64,000 nucleotides of DNA, taken from Ichthyophonus hoferi. Lineage: Eukaryota; Opisthokonta; Ichthyosporea; Ichthyophonida; Ichthyophonidae. Made by a program: the position numbers and the translations under genes. Positions 1-10,200 of the stretch are shown here, piece after piece. Within the stretch, counting starts at the first letter, position 1. Every line of letters starts with the position of its first letter. The stretch is taken from NCBI GenBank assembly GCA_002751075.1, contig NAOQ01000183.1, positions 53,644 to 117,643 of the forward strand, in the 5' to 3' direction. The notes under the pieces were generated by a model, which was not told the DNA's origin, searched no databases, and was given only the letters and a program-made list of their open reading frames with translations.

Positions 1-618
1 TTGCACCAATCAAGCTAAACTCTAATAAAATATTTTATGCCTTATTAGATTATTGGTGTGCCGTCATGCACAATGATGTAGGAATGAGCCTTTTATTTCT
101 GGCACCTCAGTGGAAAGATGACCTTTAGAGTATAGAGTAATAATAATATATACCAGACTATGAAATAGACACATTCAACCCTGCAATGGCGTGCCATTTT
201 ATTTATTTTATTAATATATTATTGTATTATACAAGTAATCTATAAAAATCCAGAGATAATGTAAAATAACCCGCCATAGGATATAATGTTAGATCTGGCC
301 AGGAATGTTTGAGGATATATGTACAACAGGCCATGACACCATTTGTGTTTATTAAAGCATTCAAGCGTGATAACGTTTAGTTTTAAGGGCTTGCTTAGCT
401 TGTAGGGTAGTATCAATCGACTAAATATGACCGATATAAACTTAGACAATACAAAGGTGTGATTCTTCCCCCTCCTACCTTGTCACCGCATGAACTCTAT
501 CTTAATACAACGTACTAAGCATCATAGTGGGAGGTTATAGAGATCTTTTAGTCATGCAGTGTGGTGTGTTATGATCTGATGTCTTTTAAAGCCGTTAACC
601 AATATGCATTTTTCTTAA
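1..618. other. Upstream flank of the DAHP synthase gene, no gene seen
   Basis: AT-rich DNA without a convincing coding exon on either strand. The 69-codon minus-strand open frame at 240-449 shows no recognisable domain or splice context and was not accepted. Any 5' UTR and promoter of the DAHP synthase gene should lie here. Confidence 0.5.
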
Positions 619-3600
619 ATGAATAAGTGTACCTGCCATTCTCCTTCTTTTTTGGTGTCCAGAGTGACCCAACCCATAGGTTAGGACTGTATTCTGTATT
701 CCTACCTTCTGCACTATTACTTACCATGATTCCTCTGGCTTGTTTCAAGGTTTAAGTTAAATATCTACTTAGAGGTACATGACTTGAGAGAGGTTTTTTT
801 TAATAAAAAATACCGAATACTATATATCGTGTTTTATGTGTAGACTGACCAGTAAATATTAAGGATCGTGACGGTGTACACTATTTTGAACAGGTATATA
901 TGCACATGTTTACGTGAATATGTTTTTATCTCCTAGCCAATAATAGTCGATATTATAACTTTGTGGCTACCTCCTACCTTGGTATACCACTCTCCCAAAC
1001 CCAGTGCCTACACTCATTTCATGGGTTAGTCGGGTACTAGGGATTGGTCGCCTAAAAGCTGGAAGGCATTCCCAGCCAATCAGCAGCCAGTATATTCTAG
1101 CCAATCTCATCTAGAGGAGACACTAGAGGCTCTGACCCATCTCCCTCCCCTAGTGCATACTCCCGAGGTGAGATAGTGTGGTCTGTATTCTATAGGGATT
1201 ACTTACTATAGTGGTATTGCATCACTGTGTGTACTAGTAGCCTAACCGCATACTTTACTATATACCAGCTGATGGCTTTATATATGTATTCAAGGAAACA
1301 TGGCATATATACTCTAGCCATATAGGGCTGGTCGCTATGGGTAGTGTACCCCTATAATACTATTTTTCTTCTTCTATGCGAATATATGCCTTCTAGCTGT
1401 GAGCCTTAGTTTATGTACCTTAAAGGATTTACCACTGTGAAGAGAACTATGCTACCAGCATTCATAGGTGTACCCTCTCCCGTGGTTATGGGGTCCACTG
1501 CATAAACTGGAACAGTTGTTTTACTTCATTTAACAAAAAAAAATACTTAAGCACGGCTATGCCATTTAAATCTTTGATAGGAAAGGGGTTGTTGAATCTA
1601 TTATATTTAGTGTTCAATGGTTATTAGTTTTGCTGTGTGGTTATTGGCTAAGATGGACTGTAGACTCTTATTTGCCCAATCCCTAGCCCCAACTAATTTT
1701 AGGATGGGTGCAGATTGACAAGCTACAAGACCAGCTAGCAGCAGCAGCTAAGGGAGAATGCTTTCTACTACAGGGAGGAGACTGTGCTGAATTATTCAGT
1801 TACTGCAATGCCACCCAGATACAGAATAAGGTATAAGAGGGTGAGATCACAAAGGGGGTAAGTAGAGATTGTATAGTAAGTAACACAGCAAGTTGCAGTT
1901 GAAGATACTTCTTCAGATGAGTTTGATCTTGGTCTGTGCCTCTCACGTGCCTGTGGTCCGGTTGGCCCGCATGGCTGGCCAGGTGGGTAACTTGCGTTAT
2001 ACGGGTATAGGAGGAGAGAGAGGGAGTGAAAGAGGCATCAGCTAATGGCAGGGGTCCCCTAGTATGCTAAGCCTCGTAGCAACCCCAAAGAAGTAGTGAA
2101 TGGCGTAGAGGTACTGGCCTACAGGTAGGTGTAGGGTAGAAAGTAGAGAGCCAAAGGGTTGGTCATAGAACCGGGCTGGATGACTGACGGGGAAACACAG
2201 GGGAGATATTATCAACGGGATGGACCTGAATGATCGCGAGCCCGACCCGAATCGCCTAAAAATGTATGTTTATGGGGGTATGTTTATTGGATTTTAAGCA
2301 CCAAGGACTGGCACTTACTGGCTTACTGTGCAGGGCGTACATGCATTCAGGCCTAACCTTGAACTATGTACGGGCCCTAGTAAATGGTAAGAAGGGGGAT
2401 GAAGGGAGGAAGAGAGATGGGGGAGGTGGAGGAGTAGAGTAGTTTATACATTCAGGGACTGGTAGGCGGGTTTTCAGATCTTAGACACCCCAGCAACTGG
2501 GACCTAAGTCATGTGATTAGCGATGAAACACGTGGGATATTTGAGGGATACGCCAAAAAAGTGATGGATTCTCTGGACTTTATGGTATGTGCTGGGCCAA
2601 TTGAGTTCAAGGAGAAAAGAAGTGGTGGCAGAGGGTGGTGTAATAATGCAATAGCTGTCTAGGATCGTATCCTTCATGTCCCTGAGAGCTCTAGTGTGCG
2701 AGTGGCCGAGTTCTACACCTCGCATGAAGGTAAATTGGCAAATGATAAAGGAGGGAGGGGAGGTGTGCGGGGTGCGGGGTGTGGCCACTGATGGACAGGG
2801 ACATATGACAGGTATGCTGTTAGACTTTGAAACAGCTATGACCCGGCTGTCCAGTCACAACAACAAATATTACAATATGGGAGCTCACTTCCTGTGGATT
2901 GGCGATAGAACTAGAGCCATTAATGGGGCACATGTGGAGTACTTCAGGGGCATTGCTAATCCTATAGGTAGGGGATATGGTGTAAGAAAAGAGCCAGTAG
3001 GGATATGAAGTATTGGGTGTTTTTGGTAACCATGGTAACCATGAAGAGAAGCAATGTTTGGCCATAATTGGCTGACCAGATAGGCAGGGATTAAGGTGGG
3101 GCCTACTATGAAGCCTGACGAACTGGTAGAGCTGCTGAATGTGGTGGACCCTGACAAAGTACCAGGCCACGTTACTCTAATTACCCGCTATGGGGCTGAC
3201 AAGGTTATTGGTTATTGCTGAAAACCAAGGGGGGGGGAGGGGGAGAGGGGTCTGCCTGTCTGTCTGTCGGTGTGTTCAGTGACCAGGTCTAACCGCACAC
3301 TATTACTATGAGGGTGCAGATTAGAGATTGTCTGCCAGCACATATACGTGCCGTGGAAGAGGCAGGCCTACAGGTAGTATGGTGCTGTGACCCTATGCAT
3401 GGCAACACTGAGCTGACCGCCGATGGCATCAAAACACGCCGCTTTGACAGTGTGTTGTTGGTATGTATGTGGTTCTGTGTAGTAGCTTAATTTTGTGTTG
3501 GGAGGGGAGGATGTTGTAGTTAGAGTGAGAGGCGTAATGGGTGACTGGCAGGTTTGGTGGAGTAGGGTGAAGGAGTATTCTAGGGTTAAGAATAAATGTT

Positions 3601-4408
3601 CATGGTGATTGTCTATTATTTTATTTAAATATTTTAAGGAATATTCATAGTGAAGTCTCTGCCCACTGGTTGTTGTAATTAAATCAATAATATATAATAT
3701 GATCAGCTCTTAATAGTACACTGTACACTGTGCTACAGGAACTACGTCAGGCCTTTGAGGTACATCGAGAGATGGGCCGACAACTAAATGGAGTTCATTT
3801 TGAGCTGGCAGGGGGTAGGTAGTAGATAAGATATTGTAGGGTGTGTGGTAAGTGGTAATATGTAGCGGATCGCTTAGAGAAAGAGAGATAGAAGGGGAGG
3901 TAGTAGATGGTATACTATGTAAGGTGATTGGTGTGCTATGGAAACTAGACATGGGGGTGGGATGTAGACAACGTCACGGAGTGTATGGGCGGTACCACTA
4001 ACCTGTCTGCTGAGGACCTGAGCACCAATTATCAAGTAAGGAATCCTTGCTGCATCCCGTATATAATTATAAACCTAAGTATATAAGACAGAATCTATGG
4101 CATTATACAGTTTGTCTAGCTTTTGTAATATTGATGGTACAACAAGAACTTATTAGACTATGAATTATAATAGTTTTTGTTTTAATTGACTGTATCCTTT
4201 ATTAGATTAATGGGTATATATATATCTGCAGCATAAAGCACAGCCTCATGCACATACATTTTCTGTACCATGAATGTATATACTTACACTACCCACCCAC
4301 CCGTAGTCCTTCTGTGATCCCCGTCTTAACTACAGTCAGGGTTTGGACATGGCCTTCCTTATAGCCGGCTACTTCCACACTAAGAATAGCAACTCGATGG
4401 CGCTGTAG
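619..4408 (+). CDS. Class II 3-deoxy-D-arabino-heptulosonate 7-phosphate (DAHP) synthase, 15 exons
   Basis: Condenses phosphoenolpyruvate with erythrose 4-phosphate, the first step of the shikimate pathway. Exons read: 619-626, 1041-1167, 1714-1830, 1899-1982, 2063-2124, 2201-2263, 2334-2386, 2466-2584, 2663-2729, 2812-2967, 3088-3203, 3308-3460, 3739-3814, 3968-4035, 4307-4408; 456 aa, the usual length of the family. Class II signatures run in order: WSPKSW and QQP near the N-terminus, GGDCAE (66-71), RMAGQ-YAKPRS (108-118), HFLWIGDRTR (259-268), GAHVE, RYGADK, CDPMHGNT (351-358), GVHFELAG-DNVTEC (393-406), DPRLN (427-431). By family knowledge the metal ligands should be C69, H355, E397 and D427, and all are present. 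The three-codon first exon (MNK) is chosen because it keeps phase and gives the usual short N-terminus before WSP; it is the least certain exon. The acceptor of exon 12 is odd (no AG). The gene looks intact. Such an enzyme is not expected in animals. Confidence 0.93.
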
Positions 4409-4473
4409 GTTGCCGTGGTTAACTATAATTTCTGGATTGATGGAGCATTAGTCTAAACCCTGATTGATTAGTA

Positions 4474-4479
4474 AATAAA
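4474..4479 (+). terminator. Poly(A) signal AATAAA of the DAHP synthase gene
   Basis: A canonical AATAAA hexamer lies 66 bases after the DAHP synthase stop codon. Spacing fits a short 3' UTR. No transcript evidence is available. Confidence 0.5.
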
Positions 4480-7244
4480 TATTGCGAGATTTTAAAAAAG
4501 AATAGAATGACTAGTTTTTTTTTAATAATCTAGCATGGTGTTTTTAAGGTTAGTTATTATTGAGTAGATATCATCCTGGTCATCTTTCTTCAGGGTCTAA
4601 TTGCATACTTTTCCTGGCCAATTGCGTTAGTTTATAAATTACACTTATGGGTCGTTATGACTGCTACAACTTTACAATATAGTAGGATAAGATAACACTA
4701 GCTATAAAATAGATGTCTAAGATTTTAGTTGGTAGACCTGAACCTAACAAGGAATACTAAAATTGATGATGACTTAAGGTGTTATAGGCGCACATAATAA
4801 TTCTTTAAATGATATAATTGATACTGATTATTGATTATTGATGTACTAAGTTTTTAGCTTGCAGATAGCGGTATATCATTAATGCTTTGCTATTTTTTTT
4901 ATGAGACTCCAATACCGTGTTATATTGCACAATTATAACGTACTGTTAGCCTTGCCTAACTGTGACATCTACCGGTGTTTGGTTGATAGCTACACGCTGA
5001 ATAAGCAGTAAGAGATAATAATTAGCATGCCTAACCAACCTATCACTAGAACACTTCATTGGCCTCTTTTTAGGAGTCACCAGAGTGATTTTTAAAATAT
5101 ATGTAAGTGTTCTTTTATTAGAGCTCTTTCATTGGATCACTAGAATTTAATGTTTTTAAGGTTTGCAATGTTCTCAAAGACCAATCACGTTCAGATTTGA
5201 GTGAGAGTGTTCAATGGACTGCTGAAGAGCTATCTATAGGATCCTGAACGTAGCATGATGTATACCTTAGTGTCATTTCAATGTCTACTGTACTATCTTT
5301 CCCCTGTGTAATTTGAGTGTTTACCACGGCAAATCTTTATGTAGATAATTTAACAACTTGTATTATATATCTAAAATATCAATAATATCCCAGTTGTCCT
5401 GCATTAATAGTAAAATAGTCTCTATATTTGGTTGGCAAATATACGTGTTGTACTTAAAGTAATACTTCTTCCTTGTCATAGTGATGTTCTATCAATCACT
5501 GTTGGCTATTTCCAGGACTGAAACAATTGGATAGTTGGTGCATCTATGAATAATTATTAGGCTCTAATTCCTTTGGCCATAGTATGTGTTTAAGTGAATA
5601 CATTCTTTATAGGTTGCAAGTGATTTTATTTAAGCTTAGTTATAAATTACTGGAAATGGAACTACATGTTATATAATGTCTCTGATTGATTCAGTTCCAT
5701 GTTCATCAATCGTACAGTGATGCACTGGTGTATTCTTTTTCTACTGAAAACGATATTACTAATTAAGTTATTTAGTTAATATACCTACTTATTGACTTGT
5801 ATGGATGTCAAAAAGTGTATTCTATAATATATATATATAGTAGCTATGATATATACTATGCTAGGGTAATGAATAAATTACAGATTTAGGAGCTCTTAGT
5901 ACCCTAGAACCATAGGGACCTTTAAAAATATGATGTAATAGGAATTATAGCAAATAACGTGATTGCTTATGATTGCGATTGTAGATCAGAAATAATTATC
6001 ACAACGGAGACTGCTATTTTGAATGTCGGACCAATTCTAACTAATTAAATTAATATTCCTTAACTAGTATCAAGAAGCTCTATGTTGTTATTTCTCTTCA
6101 AGGGTACTAGCATTATTTTTGTTTTCATGTTACTCTGAACTATTTTATGGTTCACAACTAAATTTTATTACTGAAACCTTAAATTAGAAGATTTGACCTG
6201 AAACATATACAATTACCCAGGTCTGTCATTTCCATTTTAAAAAAATTAGCATATGCATATATACATATATACATATAATATTGCTTTTCGAGTCCCTTGT
6301 GCAGGTTAATCTTTTCCATGGAGATGTACTGATTGGTCAAAACTTAAGAAAAGCTTTAAAGGCCAATATATCTTAGTCAACAATAATCCATATATGTGAC
6401 ATTATTTTCAGGAAAAATAGATACACATTTTATTTAATTTTCTCGTAAATAATATCATAGTACTAAGTACTCGATGATTTCATTATTTCCATCATTTTTA
6501 ACTATGATCTACAGTACCCTATGATTTTCAATTTTTTTAATTTTCATCTATTGATATTTAATAGAGAACTGTCTAACTTAGTTATTTTTAACAGTATGAC
6601 TCTTGAATAACAGAAGTATCAAAGACGCTATTTTTTAATTTTCAAAAACTCTCCAAATAATAACTAGAATACCCCTAAATTATGACATAAGAATGTAAAT
6701 TCCCCTAGATTCGTATTAGATTTAATCTCATTATGAGCCCCGCTAACGGTTTTTATTATTTTAATCCTGCTTTCCCAATTTTGGTTTTAATTTAGCAGTT
6801 ACTTCCTATCTATGTTTTAAAAAAAGACGTGAAATTTTAGTATAGAATATGGCTTCTTATTTGTATTGTTTATAAATATAAAGATTATAAAATAACGCAT
6901 ATCATGTGATTAATCTATATATTAATCCCTTTGAAAATATTGATTTCACAATAAAAACTCCCAAGGCTGAAATACTCTTCCGGGAAAGAATGAACGAATT
7001 GGGGAACTATGATTGGGTGGTTTTAGGGCATGGTAGAAATTGGTATGTGGGATAAGATTACCCTACAATAATAACCGTTATTATAATATTTATAGTACAG
7101 TAGAGTATGTTACTATGTTATTACACTAGCGTACTATACTAAACCCAGACTGTATATATGTATTGCTTTAAATTTACTCTACCCTAGTTATCCTTGTCTG
7201 GTCTTTCACCCTTTAGTGTGAGCTAGGACAGTCCTTTTGGAAAC
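4480..7244. other. Intergenic AT-rich spacer, no gene seen
   Basis: About 2.8 kb between DAHP synthase and M18BP1, strongly AT-rich with many short A/T runs. No open frame longer than 60 codons and no splice-bounded coding-like exon was found on either strand. Confidence 0.5.
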
Positions 7245-10200
7245 ATGCCAGTTTCTAAGGTGTATTGCATATTATATTATGTTGATACTTCACCCAGTAG
7301 GCTTTGCTATCTTAACTTTACTAACAGGGGTGCGCATTCTATTATGCAATGTGTTTCAAATAATAACTCACGAAATAGTACAAAAATTATACGCAAAACA
7401 CAATTATTCACACAACCGCAAACACTTGCCTATATACACATACCTACACATACACTCCACAAAACACAAGCACAATTCCACTTGTGCATATACCTCCACT
7501 TGGACATACACAAATATGTATTATACGCACTACATAGACTACCCACGGACAAAGTGCACACTCACATATGTTATTCTATTTCTTTCTTATGACTAGCGTT
7601 TATCTCTTTTGAACATATGTGAAGCAGCAAAGGAGCAATAATTCAAATATAAAGAGATATTGTAATATTTAAATTACTCTACCACATGCTTGTTCTTTAC
7701 TCTCAGGGTATCGCAACATACTTACTGTACTAACCTCCTCCACTTGTATTGACCCAGGATGGTGCGGCCAGGGAGACCGAGGGAGGGGGTGGTGACCTTA
7801 TGTCCAGGTAAGTACCTACATAGCTGTGTGTAGGGGGGCAACAGCAGGGAAAGGCAAGGAAAAGGAGAATATTTTATGGAAAGAGACCCCTAGATGTAAG
7901 GAGCGAGTGATAGGAAGGAGAGAGAAAGAGGAAGAAAGGCAGTCACCACCACATTATAGATTTGGAAACTACTAAATATGTATATAGGGAGCTGTTACTA
8001 GTGATGTAGGTAGACTCATCATACAAAGAATCTGATTGATTAAGCGGGTAACAGTATGAAGGGTACGGTGCTGCGCTGCTGGACATTGAAGCCTACAGTG
8101 GACGGAGGGGTGGGGGTGGAGGGATATCGCCAACCAAGTGATGATTATTGGCACAGGTGAGACGGATAATGGGGCTAGCCAATAGTATGAAGAGATAGAT
8201 AGCCTGGTAGGATTATAGAGAGTGTCTTTATTTGCACTGGATTGATACCAGGGTTCTAGGCTGACCTTGACCTGTTAGCAGTATGACCTATTTAGTTGCC
8301 CCTGTAGACAGGAAGGGCCCTGCATGTACTATATATATGAGTGGCTATTATGGTAGGGAGAGCGAAAGCTGGCTTATAGTTGACTCCTGACAGCCTATGG
8401 CCTATACCGCCTGCTATAGTGACTATTAGCCCATTGTAATTAACACCAACCTATTATAGTTAATATTAGCCTCTTGCAATTAACACCAGCCTATTATCAG
8501 CTCTACTCTAGTGCGACGCCTTGCATTCAGGTCCATGCAGACTAGAAGTGGAAATGTTTACCATTTGGAGGTAGGCCCTGTGAGGCATTCACTGGGATTG
8601 GTGCTATATGAGATATGAGATACATTCTATTGGCGCGGTGGGGCTATTATACTGCTGAATGCCTCTAGATCAGGCCTATATATATGTTGTAGATTATCCT
8701 GTATATAGTGACAGGATGACAGGATAGGAGAGGAGGTGGAATGGAAAGGGGATTTAGAATCTACCTCCCCTAGGTAATGAATGGGTAGGGCAACGCCATT
8801 GTACTAGTACTGGGCTAACCTGTTTACCCTGCAGGGCCCCATAGATAGGCTGAGAATGAAGCACCATGGATTTAAAGACCAGGTGGTGGCAGCCTTTGCT
8901 AATGGCTTCCCTGATGATTGGATGAGTTGCTTAACACTTGGGTAGGTGACTGGTTCATATAGACCATAGGCTAGAGATACCACGAGGGTGATGGCTAGGG
9001 TGGGATAGGCAGTAAAGCGGTGTGCAGTGTATAAGTATAGCTTGCTTGTAGCCAACCTGCCCCTCTGTCTTATACAGGGCTAAAGGATCTGACGACACAG
9101 ACACTGGAAAATTGTCCATAGTGAAAGAGGAAAGGCACAGCCCCCCACCCGCACCCCCAGGTACAGGCAGTCTAACCCATGTACCTCCTACCCTATCTTC
9201 CTTCTTATAGGCCACATGCCACGTGCTCTACCATTCTTTACTAACATCAACCTTTACACTCCCTGCCAGAATTGCCCGACAGCCAAGATATGATTGGCCA
9301 CAGTCCCTCAGAACTAGACCATACATCTCCTCCAGAATCTATGAAGTCCGCACTGGTTAATACTCCTCCTAAACCTAAAAGGAAGATAGCAGACCGTCTA
9401 GTCAAGGCCACTTCTCCTACCGTTATCATAGCAACCAAAACATCTCCAGAATCTGTTAAATCTGCACCGGTTAATACCCCGCATAAACCTAAAAGGAAGG
9501 TGGTAGACCGTCTAGTCAAGCACACTTCTCCTACCGTTACCAAGACAACAAAAACATTTACAAAAACTCTTAGGAACCGCGATATCCCAGTCCCATGCTT
9601 ATTTATCAAATCAAAGCATGATAAGCGCCCATCCCCATTGGCTAAAAAGGATACCAAGAAACCCATTACCACACAATCGCATACTACAAACAGTACTAAT
9701 AGTAATAGTAACAGGACCAACCCGACAGAGAGAGAGAGCACTGCAGAAAAGGTAAACCCTTCTGGTAAATAAGCTGCTAGATGATAGAGGGTGGGATCAT
9801 CATCATATACATAGACCATATATTTTATATTCTATTGTAGGATATTTGTTTCCAGATGTGGGTAGCCTAAAGGTCAACAGGGACTACCCATCACCCATCT
9901 GACCCATTCTAGGTCATGTTCAGGTAGTTACCAAGGAGGAGCCAGGAGCAGGAGGGCTGCGACGAAGTAGTAGGAAGCCTTTACTTAGTCGGACCTGGTG
10001 GATCTCCGATACCCATGCAGTGGTAAGGCCCAGAGAAAGAGTGTATGTGTATGTGCATGTGCATGTCAGGGTCTTTATAGGCCCAGATGTTAGAAGAAGG
10101 TTTATATACAGAGAAGATAGGAGATAGGATATAGAGAGGAAGGAGATAATAACCAATAAGAGACTATGACTATGTGATGGTAATGGGATATGGGAACACA

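Noticed and set aside
726-749. Alternative first exon of DAHP synthase (MIPLACFK)
   Set aside because: Its donor leaves phase 0, whereas the exon at 1041 needs two carried bases; the MNK exon at 619-626 fits.
2504-3170. Long minus-strand frames opposite the DAHP synthase exons
   Set aside because: They are shadows of the plus-strand exons, which carry all the family motifs and correct splice sites.
7237-7596. Overlapping plus-strand frames of 115-119 codons rich in Thr, His and Tyr
   Set aside because: They arise from an ACACA/TACAC-rich intron of M18BP1; only the first five codons of one frame (MPVSK) are used, by splice-phase fit.
9247-9819. 190-codon minus-strand frame, Leu/Val-rich
   Set aside because: Antisense shadow of M18BP1 exon 7, whose duplicated basic module reads as hydrophobic repeats on the other strand.
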